This document shows, piece by piece, positions 1-8,442 of a stretch of 64,000 nucleotides of DNA. This stretch comes from CAZBWE01 sp964568985. Lineage in GTDB: Bacteria; Planctomycetota; Phycisphaerae; Sedimentisphaerales; Anaerobacaceae. Location: assembly GCA_964568985.1 (NCBI GenBank), contig CAZMSP010000001.1:1-64000 (forward strand), written 5' to 3'. A model generated the notes under the pieces. The model worked only from the letters and a program-made list of their open reading frames with translations. It did not search any database and was not told where the DNA came from. Positions within the stretch are counted from its first letter, which is position 1. Every line of letters starts with the position of its first letter. A program made the position numbers and the translations under genes.

Positions 1-481
1 ATATGACCATAGGAACCGGATTTATATCGAGCAGGTCACTGATATCAAGTATGGCTGCCATCATAACTATTATTGATGTCACTTCACCGGTCAAACCCGA
101 CAGCGCAGCCGACAGTATCATGATAATGACGAAAAGCCCCACACCGTTAAGATTCCTCATCATCAAGAGTTTCTTTACAAGCCAGAGAAAAAAACCGGAC
201 TCCTTTATCATTCCGACCACAATCATCATTCCAATCAGAAATATGATTACATCAAGCGAAGCAAACTCTATGAAATGTTTGACGTCCACACTGTGAGTGA
301 GTAAAAGTACACCGCTGCCAGCAAACACAAACGCCAATCGGAAATCCCAGAACAGCAATGTTCCGAGAATCGAAGCTGAAAAAACAGAGGCAACAAAGGC
401 CTGTTCAGCACTCATTTTGCCTATGTAAACACTCAACCCTACTGAGGCAGAGATACACAATAAAATCGCGATCTTCTTCAT
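1..481 (-). CDS. Ion/anion permease of the ArsB/NhaD-SLC13 type, 3' part cut by window edge
   Basis: The reverse strand reads from an ATG at 481-479 without a stop to the window edge (160 codons). The product starts MKKIAILLCISASVGLSVYIGK and is almost entirely hydrophobic, with at least four predicted membrane segments. The pattern IGMMIVVGMIKESGF, followed by a segment ILSAALSGLTGEVTSI, resembles the repeated half-domains of ArsB/NhaD/SLC13 permeases. Such proteins move arsenite, sodium/protons or carboxylates across the inner membrane; the substrate cannot be told from this fragment. It is the last gene transcribed leftwards, 91 bases downstream of recJ, so it may or may not share its transcript. 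Confidence 0.7.
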   Translation of the reverse strand, partial: MKKIAILLCISASVGLSVYIGKMSAEQAFVASVFSASILGTLLFWDFRLAFVFAGSGVLLLTHSVDVKHFIEFASLDVIIFLIGMMIVVGMIKESGFFLWLVKKLLMMRNLNGVGLFVIIMILSAALSGLTGEVTSIIVMMAAILDISDLLDINPVPMVI

Positions 482-572
482 CACAGCACCACAGAGCAAT
501 CCAAAATAGACAAGGTGATAGTAAACCAATAAAAGACCACAGACTAAATATTAGAGATTTGAGTCATGTGCC

Positions 573-2363
573 TTATTCGAACTGGATATCGGTGAGGACA
601 AATTCAACGTTGGTGTTGCCATTATAGGTATTGAGTTGCGGCTGATAGGCAACATTAAAGAAATCATTATCAAGCAGCTTCTTCTCCAAGTTGCCGAACC
701 TAAAGCCAATACAACGTATCGTGGTTGCATTGTCGGTTATGGTAAGCTGCAGATGCTCGCCGGCTGAGCCGACCCTCCTGGGTACAGAGGCGAGGCGTAC
801 AGCCATTGTTGCGAAAATCGGTTCGGGATTACCCTGCCCAAAAGGCCCAAGCATATGCAGCTCGCTGACCGCTTGCCTGCTAAAATTGCCCAACGAGGCC
901 ACTGCGTCGATGTGAAGTTTGGCGACTATGTCATTTTCGTTCAGGTTCTGTCTTGTATATGCCTCGAAATCGGCAATGAACCGGTCGATTTTGTCGGGTT
1001 CTATCTTGAGGCCGGCAGCCATTTTGTGGCCGCCGTATTTGACTAAATGCTTCGAGCAGGCCTTGATTGCACTTAGCAAACAAAAACCCGGAATCGACCG
1101 GCCGGAACCCTGAGCGATACCGTCCTCGGTGGCTTCGGCGTTAATCATAATTGTCGGACGGTAGAATTTCTCCGCTATCCTCGAAGCCACGATACCTATT
1201 ACTCCGCTGTGCCAATTTTCATCCGCAAGCACGATGCTTTTTCGGTCGGGATGGTTCAGGCCATATTCCACCACCTTTTCACAAGCCTGTTTGAATATCT
1301 TTCTCTCGCACTGCTGGCGCTTGCTGTTCTGCTCTTTCAGGTACCGGGCTATTTGCATTGAGCGAATCTGACTATCGCTTGTCAGCAGCTCAACCGCTAA
1401 TCTTGCGTGTCCCATTCTGCCTGCCGCATTGAGCATCGGTGCAAGCCGAAAGCCGATATGAAAGCTGTCAAGCCCCTGACCTGTCAATCCGGCTGATTCA
1501 ATCAAAGCCTGTATGCCGGGAAGCTTACATTCCGTTAAGGCCTTCAGGCCATAGCTTGTTAAAATTCTGTTCTCACCTCGCAAATCCACAACATCAGCAA
1601 TAGTCCCCATTGCTGCCAGGCTCGTCGCATTCAGCATAAACTCTCGTAACTTCGGCTCAAGTTTAGGGCCGGCCTTGAACTCGTCGGCGATTGCCCAGCC
1701 AAGCTTAAAAGCGACCATCGAACCGGACGACTCCTGGTTGGGATAGGATTCCTCCAGTGCAGGATGAATAATGGCGATGGCTTTCGGCAGCTCATCTTCA
1801 GGCTGGTGGTGGTCGGTAATTATCAGCTCAATACCCAAAAGCTCAGCTTGCTCGGCTGAGCTAAACGCCGTGATACCGCAATCAACGGTAACCAAGAGTT
1901 TACTGCCGGATTCCGCAAGCGACCGGACAGCTTCGGAGTTTAGGCCATAACCCTCATCAATGCGGTGAGGGATATAGTAATCAACATCAGCACCAAGTAA
2001 CTTCAGAATCTGCCAGAGAATCGCAACGCCTGTAATTCCATCGACATCATAGTCGCCGTAGATGGTGATTTTTTCCTTATTTTTAATCGCTTGTTTTAAT
2101 CGGCTGACCGCTGCTTCAATCCCCGGTAACCGCCGCGGCTCGATAAGCTGCGTCAGCTTGGGCCTCAGGAAAACAGAGCCGGTTTGGGTATCAGTTATTT
2201 TGCGATTTATCAGGACCTGTGCTAAAAGAGGCGAAACCTTCAGAGACATGGCAAGCTGCTCAGAACGCCCATCCGCAGGATGAATCACCCATTGTTTTTT
2301 CGGGGCCCCCAGGCGCCCTTTGCCACGCTTGTGGTTTTTTTGCATCCGTTCCGAAAGCAGCAT
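573..2363 (-). CDS. recJ: Single-stranded-DNA-specific exonuclease RecJ
   Basis: RecJ degrades single-stranded DNA 5' to 3' in recombination and mismatch or base-excision repair. The 596-residue product has the expected length. The DHH phosphoesterase motifs are all visible: YGDYDVDGITG (about residues 102-112), VDCGITA, and the diagnostic ITDHHQP. The DHHA1 signature KYGGHKMAAG lies in the second half, followed by an OB-like C-terminal region. The chosen start has an AAGGGG Shine-Dalgarno-like run about 10 bases upstream; a second ATG six codons in is possible. It lies downstream of trxA on the same strand with a 170-base gap that shows no convincing gene. Confidence 0.96.
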   Translation of the reverse strand: MLLSERMQKNHKRGKGRLGAPKKQWVIHPADGRSEQLAMSLKVSPLLAQVLINRKITDTQTGSVFLRPKLTQLIEPRRLPGIEAAVSRLKQAIKNKEKITIYGDYDVDGITGVAILWQILKLLGADVDYYIPHRIDEGYGLNSEAVRSLAESGSKLLVTVDCGITAFSSAEQAELLGIELIITDHHQPEDELPKAIAIIHPALEESYPNQESSGSMVAFKLGWAIADEFKAGPKLEPKLREFMLNATSLAAMGTIADVVDLRGENRILTSYGLKALTECKLPGIQALIESAGLTGQGLDSFHIGFRLAPMLNAAGRMGHARLAVELLTSDSQIRSMQIARYLKEQNSKRQQCERKIFKQACEKVVEYGLNHPDRKSIVLADENWHSGVIGIVASRIAEKFYRPTIMINAEATEDGIAQGSGRSIPGFCLLSAIKACSKHLVKYGGHKMAAGLKIEPDKIDRFIADFEAYTRQNLNENDIVAKLHIDAVASLGNFSRQAVSELHMLGPFGQGNPEPIFATMAVRLASVPRRVGSAGEHLQLTITDNATTIRCIGFRFGNLEKKLLDNDFFNVAYQPQLNTYNGNTNVEFVLTDIQFE

Positions 2364-2533
2364 CCGATTCCGTCCCCTTCTTTAACTTCTCTAATCGCTG
2401 TATCACCAGATATCTTATATACCAAAAAAGACCCGCAAACCGCAAGAATTGTTTCGCGTGATATCGCCGTGAAAAGCATCAAGCTCACAAAAAAGATTGA
2501 AATGCCGGGTGTGGAAAGAGATTATCCATCGCT

Positions 2534-2860
2534 TCAGAGTAATTCGTCTATCGCAGCGGCGATTTCTTTTTTGCTGGTTAAGCCGATCCACTTTTTTTGT
2601 ACCTGGCCGTCCTGAAATAAAATAAGGGTCGGTATCGCCTGTATGCCGAATTCTATAGCGCTGTCTCTGGCATCATCGGTATTGAGCCTGCAGATTTTGG
2701 CCTTGTCGGCATATTCGTTGGCGATTTCTTGTAAAATGGGAGCCATCATTACACAGGGCCCGCACCACGGCGCCCAGAAATCAACCAGCACCGGAACATC
2801 TGAATTATGAACGGTCTGGTCAAAATCAGGGTCAGTCAGCTCAATTACACTACCAGCCAT
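2534..2860 (-). CDS. trxA: Thioredoxin
   Basis: A 108-residue thioredoxin. It carries the redox motif FWAPWCGPC near residue 35, the cis-proline region AIPTL and the glycine-containing C-terminal helix, all in the normal positions. It reduces disulfides in the cytoplasm and is recharged by thioredoxin reductase. The next gene upstream on the same strand is trxB (150 bases away), so the pair probably forms one functional and perhaps transcriptional unit. The gap between them holds a small GC-rich repeat (around 2890-2915) containing a CCTGTCGCGGCAGG palindrome. Confidence 0.97.
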   Translation of the reverse strand: MAGSVIELTDPDFDQTVHNSDVPVLVDFWAPWCGPCVMMAPILQEIANEYADKAKICRLNTDDARDSAIEFGIQAIPTLILFQDGQVQKKWIGLTSKKEIAAAIDELL

Positions 2861-3007
2861 TATTTTATCCTTTCAACCAAGTTTTTTACGCCCGCCGTGC
2901 CTGTCGCGGCAGGTAAAAACAAAGGTTTGCCCGAATTGCTATAATACAGCAATCTCGCCCGATATTCCAAGCAATTTTTCAAAGATTTTATGTGCCTTTT
3001 TGTTGGT

Positions 3008-3997
3008 TTACCATCCACCCGGCTGGAGTAGGTCGCTGACGGGTTCATTCCACCAGTTCGGGTCTCTGAAATACTGTTTCAGCATCATAGCGGCCACGAC
3101 GCCATCACCGACGGCGGTAGCCAACTGCATTACAGCGCCTATCCTGCAGTCGCCGGCAACAAAGACGCCCGGCACCTTTGTTCGAAGATATGCACAGTCG
3201 CACTTGATAAAGCCCCTGTCGGTCAATTCCACAAAACCTTTTAGAAAACTGGTATTCGGCACCATACCAATAAATATAAATACGCCATCGCAGGGGTAAT
3301 CTTCCTCCTTGTTAGTTTTGACGTCTTTTAATTTGACCGATTGGACACCTGCCTGGCCCTGGATAGCGGTTGCGACGGTATTGAATTTGATGAGCAAATT
3401 TGAATTCGGCTCATTGGCTTTTGCCAAAAGTTCCTCAGCCAGAACTCTGGATGCCCTGAATTCGTCTCTGCGGTGAATGATGGTTACCTTAGCGGCATAT
3501 TTTGTCAGGTGTAGCGTTTCTTCTATTGCGGTATTTCCGCCACCGATGCTCACAACGTTTTTGCCCTTAAAAAATGGAGCATCACAGGTGCCGCAATAGC
3601 TGACCCCTGAGCCGGCAAATTTCTCTTCGCCGGGGACACCAAGCCTGCGATAGGTACTGCCGGGCGCAAGGATAACAACTCTTGCGGTGTATTTATCTTT
3701 ATTGCAATAAATAGTGATATTGCCGTCTTTCAGTTTCTCAAGTTTTGTAACTTCGCAGCCGGTCTTAATTTCTGCACCGAAGTTCTCGACCTGTTTTTGC
3801 ATCTGGGTGATTAGTCCGGCACCATCGATTCTTTCGATGCCGGGGTAGTTTTCGATTCTGTCGGTAGTTATGATTTGCCCGCCGGGCATGAATTTTTCCA
3901 GAAGCAATGTTTTGAATCTATCGCGTGCAGTATAAAGCGCTGCGCCCAGCCCAGCGGGCCCGGCACCAACAATAATGACGTCATAAATATCGCTCAT
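3008..3997 (-). CDS. trxB: Thioredoxin reductase (NADPH, flavoprotein)
   Basis: Transfers electrons from NADPH through FAD to thioredoxin. The N-terminal FAD motif is VIIVGAGPAGLGAALYTAR, the redox-active disulfide is YCGTCDAPFF (CGTC rather than the more common CATC), the NADPH motif is SIGGGNTAIEE, and the second FAD motif is VFVAGDCR. Length (about 330 residues) is standard. The ATG at 3997 (MSDIYDV) is chosen because GGAG lies upstream; a GTG four codons earlier would overlap the rmuC stop by four bases. The gene sits 8 bases after rmuC and probably shares its transcript. Confidence 0.96.
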   Translation of the reverse strand: MSDIYDVIIVGAGPAGLGAALYTARDRFKTLLLEKFMPGGQIITTDRIENYPGIERIDGAGLITQMQKQVENFGAEIKTGCEVTKLEKLKDGNITIYCNKDKYTARVVILAPGSTYRRLGVPGEEKFAGSGVSYCGTCDAPFFKGKNVVSIGGGNTAIEETLHLTKYAAKVTIIHRRDEFRASRVLAEELLAKANEPNSNLLIKFNTVATAIQGQAGVQSVKLKDVKTNKEEDYPCDGVFIFIGMVPNTSFLKGFVELTDRGFIKCDCAYLRTKVPGVFVAGDCRIGAVMQLATAVGDGVVAAMMLKQYFRDPNWWNEPVSDLLQPGGW

Positions 3998-4005
3998 TTC
4001 GAAAA

Positions 4006-5040
4006 TCACTCCATATTTTCTACTTTATCTTCGCTTTGTATTTGGTTTAGCTGCAGGCCGAGGCGGTCGAGCTTTTTGTGGCCTTCATCGTACTGACTAT
4101 ATGCGTTTCGCAGGTGTTTGCCGAGTACGTCCCAGTTGTTGATAAAATCAGCGAAGGAGGCGTTCAGCCGTTTCAGGTTCTGGCGGATTTCGGCGGCCTG
4201 CTTTTCAATCTGCAGGCCGTGCAGCCCCATTACCACTGTCATTAAATACGCATATAAAAGGTTCGGCGATACGGGGATTACCTTTTTATCGAGGCAGTAC
4301 TGCAAAATATCCTGCGTCTCACCGGCGTATTTGACAATCGTTTCGTAATAAATGTTTTCCGCTGGTATATACATCAATGCAAAATCGAGCGTCCCCTCGG
4401 CGGGCCTTATATAATTATCAGCAATTTTATCGATATGAGTAGTTACATCTTTCAGAAATTGTCTGCGAAGTTTTGTTTTTTCCTCATCGGTTTGTGCCTG
4501 CATAATTTTTTCAAAGCTCGGCAACGGAAACTTCGCATCGATGGAGACTGAAAAATCGGCTAATTGAATTAAAGCATCGACCTTTTGGCCATCTTTGAAT
4601 GTATATTGGAGTTTGTAACTATCCTTCGGCAGGATTTGAGCCAGCAGGTTTTCGAGCGACCACTCGCCCATCTGGCCCCGCAGCTTTGGCGAGCTTAAGA
4701 TATCCTGCAGCCGGCGGACTTCGGCCCCGACCAAGAGCATTTGTCTGTTGGTGCCCTGTAATTCGCCAATCTGACTGTGCAATTCGCCGAGCACTTTCTG
4801 GCTGGACTGCAGGCCCTGAGTAAGGGAATTTTGGCCTTGTTGGAGAGAGTTCTGCAGACTTTCGGTAGTTTTATCCTGAGCCGCTCTTAGTGCTTCGAGC
4901 TGCTGCTGCAAAAGGCCGATATTGGCGGCCTGGCCGGCGATCTCTCTTCTGGCTGCGAAGCTTGAGCTTATAAGCCAAATCAACAGCACCAGGACAGCAA
5001 CAACCAAAACAATCCCTATGGCTATGAAAATCGATTCCAT
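4006..5040 (-). CDS. rmuC: DNA recombination protein RmuC homologue
   Basis: A 344-residue RmuC-family protein, a predicted PD-(D/E)XK-like nuclease known to limit inversions between short repeats. An N-terminal membrane anchor (about residues 5-27, IAIGIVLVVAVLVLLIWLI) is followed by a glutamine-rich coiled coil (about 35-100). The RmuC core starts at RRLQDILSSPKLRGQMGEWS, with VDALIQL and SIDAKFPLPSF as the conserved block. It is the first gene of a probable rmuC-trxB-trxA run. A repeat-limiting recombination factor is noteworthy in a genome so full of short repeats, but that link is only a suggestion. Confidence 0.93.
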   Translation of the reverse strand: MESIFIAIGIVLVVAVLVLLIWLISSSFAARREIAGQAANIGLLQQQLEALRAAQDKTTESLQNSLQQGQNSLTQGLQSSQKVLGELHSQIGELQGTNRQMLLVGAEVRRLQDILSSPKLRGQMGEWSLENLLAQILPKDSYKLQYTFKDGQKVDALIQLADFSVSIDAKFPLPSFEKIMQAQTDEEKTKLRRQFLKDVTTHIDKIADNYIRPAEGTLDFALMYIPAENIYYETIVKYAGETQDILQYCLDKKVIPVSPNLLYAYLMTVVMGLHGLQIEKQAAEIRQNLKRLNASFADFINNWDVLGKHLRNAYSQYDEGHKKLDRLGLQLNQIQSEDKVENME

Positions 5041-5093
5041 ACTCTTGTCCTTTAGATTATCTTGATTATAAAATTACAATCAGCAAACGTCAA

Positions 5094-5157
5094 CCCCGTT
5101 AGAAATAACCATCTCTATTCTCTTTATAATCCCCTTAAAGCGAATTTTCTAACGGGG
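5094..5157. repeat. Inverted repeat CCCCGTTAGAAA ... TTTCTAACGGGG (copy A)
   Basis: Perfect 12-base arms at 5094-5105 and 5146-5157 enclose 40 AT-rich bases. A second copy is at 8240-8296 and a third, diverged one at 40022-40057. In each case a sigma-70-like promoter with 17-base spacing lies downstream, so the element is placed like an upstream regulatory site or a terminator insulating the next promoter. Confidence 0.85.
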
Positions 5158-5198
5158 CCAAAGAGTAAAAGCGAGTACTTTAGGAGCTTAAATAAAAC

Positions 5199-5227
5199 TT
5201 GATGTATAAGTCGAACCTTTGTATCGT
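5199..5227 (+). promoter_or_regulatory. Sigma-70-like promoter for the HAD gene
   Basis: TTGATG at 5199-5204 and TATCGT at 5222-5227 are separated by 17 bases. Surrounding bases match the promoter at 8308-8336 (shared AACTTGAT.TAT and TCGAA blocks), so promoter and upstream inverted repeat form a duplicated module. The predicted leader is about 35 bases. Confidence 0.6.
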
Positions 5228-5266
5228 TTTGGGACAAAATGAGAATCGATAAATTTTCTATATGCA

Positions 5267-5875
5267 ATGGCAAAAATAAAAGCGGTTATTTTTGATTGGG
5301 GAGGCGTCCTGATAGACGACCCTGCCCTGGGCTTGATGCAATATTGTGCCGATAAGCTTTCCGTATCCGAAAAAGATTATATCAAAGCCCATAAAAAGTT
5401 CGCACAAGATTTTCAGAAAGGACTAATCAGTGAGGAGAATTTCTGGCCCAAAGTTTGCAAGGATTTAGATAAACCAATTCCGAAAGTTAAGTCTTTATGG
5501 GGTGATGCCTTCAGGTCTGTCTATTCACCAAGGGCCGATGTTTTTGCCATGGTCTGGTCACTTCATAATAACGGCTACCGCACGGCTATCTTGTCTAATA
5601 CTGAGACGCCGGCAATGCAGTTTTTTCACGAGTTGCAATACGACATGTTTGACGTACTGGTCTTTTCCTGTGCTGAGGGAACGATAAAACCAGAGAAAAA
5701 AATCTATGAAATTGCTATTGAAAGACTTGGAATAACGCCGAAGCAGGCGGTATTTATAGATGATAATTCAGAGTTTATAAAAGGCGCAGAGCAAATAGGA
5801 CTCAACACCATCCTTTTCGATAATATTCAACAAGTCAAAACCAGATTAGCGATGCTCTCTGTTAGCATAAAATAA
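5267..5875 (+). CDS. HAD-superfamily hydrolase, subfamily IA (YihX-like phosphatase)
   Basis: A 202-residue haloacid-dehalogenase phosphatase. Motif I is FDWGGVL, so the second acidic residue of the usual DxD is glycine, as in the YihX sugar-1-phosphate phosphatase subgroup. Motif II is ILSNT, motif III the lysine in KPEKKIYE, and motif IV FIDDNSEF. A helical cap (about residues 18-85) lies between motifs I and II. The substrate is unknown; by family it is a small phosphate ester. No Shine-Dalgarno is visible before the ATG. It is followed after 29 bases by the homocysteine methyltransferase gene and may be cotranscribed with it. Confidence 0.88.
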   Translation: MAKIKAVIFDWGGVLIDDPALGLMQYCADKLSVSEKDYIKAHKKFAQDFQKGLISEENFWPKVCKDLDKPIPKVKSLWGDAFRSVYSPRADVFAMVWSLHNNGYRTAILSNTETPAMQFFHELQYDMFDVLVFSCAEGTIKPEKKIYEIAIERLGITPKQAVFIDDNSEFIKGAEQIGLNTILFDNIQQVKTRLAMLSVSIK

Positions 5876-5904
5876 TAAAAATAAACAACAAGTAGAGGAC
5901 ATAA

Positions 5905-6783
5905 TTGAAAGTGGATTTTTTAACATTCTTAAACGCAAAAGATGTAATTCTGCTTGATGGGGCGATAGGGACTGAGCTGGACAAGCGCGGCCTTATGGGT
6001 CGGGCCAGTAACAACCTTGATAGTCCGGAGGTTGTTCTTGAAATCCAGCGAGAATACGCCCGGTGCGGCTGCGATGCTTTGACTACCAATACCCTCACGA
6101 TGAACCGCATTTACATCGAGACGCACAATGTAGATGTGTCAGTACAAGATGTGAATCGTGCTGGAGTTAAATTGGCAAGAGAAGCAACCACTGATAATCA
6201 GTTCGTGCTCGGAGATATCAGCTCAACCGGACAGCTACTTGAACCTTATGGCACATACAAAGAACAGCAATTCTATAATGCCTTCAAGGAACAAGCAGAG
6301 ATTCTGGCTGAAGCCGGCGTGGATGGATTTATCATTGAAACAATGTTTGACCTGCGGGAGGCGCTATGTGCTCTTCGTGCCTGCAAAGATAACTTCTCGC
6401 TTGCTGTTATTGCCTCGATAGCATTCGCTACTAAGGAAAAAGGTGGCAGGACGATGATGGGTAACTCCGCAGAAGATTGTGCAAAAAGTCTTACTGATGC
6501 CGGTGCAGATGTTATTGGGGCCAACTGTGGCGACCTCGATCCGGCTCAAATGGCTGTCGTCGTGTCTATGCTTAAATCAGCAACGACTGTGTCTATTCTG
6601 GCACAGCCTAACGCCGGCAAACCAAAACTGATTGACGACAAAACCATATTTGAAATGGCCCCGACACCTTTTGCAGAAGGTATTGCTAAGTGCCTACAGG
6701 CAGGCGCACGTATAGTAGGTGGCTGTTGTGGAACAACTCCAGAGCATATTCGCGCTGTGGCCAAAATGCTAAGCAACAAGTGA
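5905..6783 (+). CDS. Homocysteine S-methyltransferase-domain protein (MetH N-terminal/MmuM type)
   Basis: A 292-residue stand-alone homocysteine-binding barrel. The zinc-ligand cysteines are visible in GANCGD (about residue 200) and GGCCGTTPEH near the C terminus. The N-terminal DGAIGTEL and central NTLTMNR blocks also fit the family. Enzymes of this type move a methyl group (from S-methylmethionine, betaine or a corrinoid protein) to homocysteine, giving methionine; no cobalamin-binding domain is fused here. The start is TTG with GAGG seven bases upstream. The 3' end lies inside the 55-base duplication flanking the scaffold gap, but the stop codon is intact. Confidence 0.9.
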   Translation: MKVDFLTFLNAKDVILLDGAIGTELDKRGLMGRASNNLDSPEVVLEIQREYARCGCDALTTNTLTMNRIYIETHNVDVSVQDVNRAGVKLAREATTDNQFVLGDISSTGQLLEPYGTYKEQQFYNAFKEQAEILAEAGVDGFIIETMFDLREALCALRACKDNFSLAVIASIAFATKEKGGRTMMGNSAEDCAKSLTDAGADVIGANCGDLDPAQMAVVVSMLKSATTVSILAQPNAGKPKLIDDKTIFEMAPTPFAEGIAKCLQAGARIVGGCCGTTPEHIRAVAKMLSNK

Positions 6784-6971
6784 GGAACATCGTAACCAAA
6801 CAGACAAAGTTATGGCNNNNNNNNNNNNNNNNNNNNNNNNNNNNNNNNNNNNNNNNNNNNNNNNNNNNNNNNNNNNNNNNNNNNNNNNNNNNNNNNNNNN
6901 NNNNNNNNNNNNNNNNCAAAATGCTAAGCAACAAGTGAGGAACATCGTAACCAAACAGACAAAGTTATGGC
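6762..6971. other. Scaffold gap with duplicated 55-base flanks
   Basis: One hundred N at 6817-6916. The 55 bases before the gap (6762-6816) are identical to the 55 bases after it (6917-6971). The real sequence is most simply continuous, with the two copies collapsed, so the homocysteine methyltransferase stop and the ASCH start would lie about 180 bases apart only on paper. Confidence 0.95.
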
Positions 6972-7401
6972 CAATTATCATCTGGTAATCTTAAAGAAAC
7001 CATTTTTAGATGCGATTTTAGCCGGTCGTAAACGCATCGAATCCCGTTTTACCAGAACAAAGCGCTATGCCTTTGGACGAGTTTTACCCGGTGATAAATT
7101 ATTCTTAAAGGTAAGCTCCGGACCGGTCTGCGCAACGGCAACTGTGGCAGCAGTTAAAAACTTCCAGAACCTCGCGCCAAAACAAATAATCGAGATAAAA
7201 CAGCAATATAACCACTCCATAATCGGCAGCGACGAATACTGGCAAAGTAAGGGAAATTGCAGGTACGGCTTTCTGGTCTGGCTAAAGGACGTGAAATCAA
7301 TCGAGCCGGTGCGAATTAACAAAAAAGACTGGCGTGCGTGGGTGGTGCTGACAGAGAAAGAAAACTTCGGCCTGCCTGACTATCTCCAATCGCCAGGGTA
7401 G
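6967..7401 (+). CDS. ASCH-domain (PUA-like) protein
   Basis: A 144-residue protein with the ASCH signature at its N terminus: LKKPFLDAILAGRKRIESRF, with the conserved GRKRIESR turn. A central strand has RVLPGDKLFLK and a C-terminal part GFLVWLKDV. ASCH domains have a PUA-like beta-barrel and are predicted or shown to bind RNA or hydrolyse modified nucleosides; the exact role here is unknown. The start codon lies in the right-hand copy of the duplicated gap flank. If the gap is removed, the gene begins only about 28 bases after the methyltransferase gene and would be its operon partner. Confidence 0.82.
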   Translation: MANYHLVILKKPFLDAILAGRKRIESRFTRTKRYAFGRVLPGDKLFLKVSSGPVCATATVAAVKNFQNLAPKQIIEIKQQYNHSIIGSDEYWQSKGNCRYGFLVWLKDVKSIEPVRINKKDWRAWVVLTEKENFGLPDYLQSPG

Positions 7402-7934
7402 AAGATGGATTCTGCTGCAACGTCAAACTTTCGGCACAGGCCTTCCACAAGCGTCTCTACCCGTTTTATCTGGCAATCAGTCGGGTAAGCTCGCTGCGAC
7501 GGGTCGGCTATAATGCAAATACGGATAGTCTGGCTGGTTCCGTACCAGGTTCGGCCAGGTATGATTGACCATTGTCTTTGCCATTTTTCAGTTGTCTGTA
7601 TCTGGCCATCGCCCCCGCCGAGACCGTTGCAAATAACAAAATGGCAGTTAATGTCCTCGGGTTCTGACAGCCCACTCAGCGAAGACAACTGTGCCATATT
7701 GCCAGCCTTGGTGCCGCTATAGTAAATCTCTATACGCCTCCAACGGTCGTGTGATTGAGAAGCCTGAGAACAACGGATGGCTTCTTCAATGGGGTCGAGA
7801 CGCAAATAAGAAGAAAGACAAAAGGGGCCAGCTGAGGGAGGATTATTGCTCAGAGCCATCAAGACTATGGCTCCCGCGGTCATTGAGACCAGCAGTGCTG
7901 CTAAAACCTTTTCCATCCGCGGCTGATTCGGCAT
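7380..7934 (-). CDS. Membrane-anchored amidase_2/PGRP-like protein, apparently inactive
   Basis: A 184-residue protein with one N-terminal membrane segment (VLAALLVSMTAGAIVLMAL) and a periplasmic domain resembling zinc amidases of the PGRP/N-acetylmuramoyl-L-alanine amidase family. HFVICNGLGGGDGQI matches the YHFVIGNG core, and IRICIIAD then PTDCQIKRVETLVEGL matches the C-terminal half. The first zinc ligand block, usually HHS, reads IYYSGT, and the terminal HRD block reads FYPGDW, so both are lost. It may bind peptidoglycan without cutting it. The ATG at 7934 avoids about 31 residues that would be encoded by a repeat. It overlaps the convergent ASCH gene by 22 bases. Confidence 0.7.
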   Translation of the reverse strand: MPNQPRMEKVLAALLVSMTAGAIVLMALSNNPPSAGPFCLSSYLRLDPIEEAIRCSQASQSHDRWRRIEIYYSGTKAGNMAQLSSLSGLSEPEDINCHFVICNGLGGGDGQIQTTEKWQRQWSIIPGRTWYGTSQTIRICIIADPSQRAYPTDCQIKRVETLVEGLCRKFDVAAESIFYPGDWR

Positions 7935-8239
7935 AGTCCTAAAACCTGCAAACTTATCACGGCATCCGTCAAGGCTTGGCCTTGCCGTAGTACCGACAAC
8001 TCGGAGAAACCAGATATAGTTGCTCAAAGGTAGAATATTACTCTCTTATAGAATGTACATCGGCAGGTGTCGATAAATTACTCCAAATTTTGCTAAAAAT
8101 TTTGTCATTTATCTCTGGTGGTTCCCATCTGCTCCAAGAACACTCGAAAACAGTGGAACCATCAAAAATTTTGTTAAGCTGCAATCTTTCACAATATGTA
8201 TAAACAGAGAAAGCACTTCACAATTAACCTGTTATAAAT

Positions 8240-8296
8240 CCCGTTAGAAATTCTACAAAGGACAAAAAGACACAAAAACGGAAGATTTCTAACGGG
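8240..8296. repeat. Inverted repeat CCCGTTAGAAAT ... ATTTCTAACGGG (copy B)
   Basis: Perfect 12-base arms at 8240-8251 and 8285-8296 with a 33-base spacer. The arms match copy A at 5094-5157, while the spacers are unrelated, which suggests that the arms are what is conserved. Confidence 0.85.
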
Positions 8297-8307
8297 ATAA
8301 ATAGAAC

Positions 8308-8336
8308 TTGATTTATGGGACTCGAATCTGTATATT
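8308..8336 (+). promoter_or_regulatory. Sigma-70-like promoter of the DUF4954-nagB operon
   Basis: TTGATT at 8308-8313 and TATATT at 8331-8336 are separated by exactly 17 bases, 11 bases after inverted repeat B. The predicted leader is about 100 bases and ends in GAGGGAG before the ATG at 8443. Confidence 0.75.
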
Positions 8337-8442
8337 ACCCCCTGCAAGGTTAATTACTCAATGCTGTTGGTCTTCTTGACAACATAAAAACGAAAATTAA
8401 TAAAGTGATGGTACAGATTAAATATAAGAGGGAGTTACGAAA

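Larger units (their letters stand above)
7935..8442. other. Intergenic region with repeat, inverted repeat B and promoter
   Basis: This 508-base stretch holds no convincing gene. It contains a GTCAAGG/CCTTG repeat near 7966-7990, the inverted repeat at 8240-8296, and the promoter of the DUF4954 gene at 8308-8336. The part between 8040 and 8230 is AT-rich with nothing recognised. Confidence 0.7.

Noticed and set aside
2364..2533. Small membrane-protein genes between recJ and trxA (frames at 2260-2488)
   Set aside because: They overlap the 5' end of recJ in other frames and show no conserved pattern.
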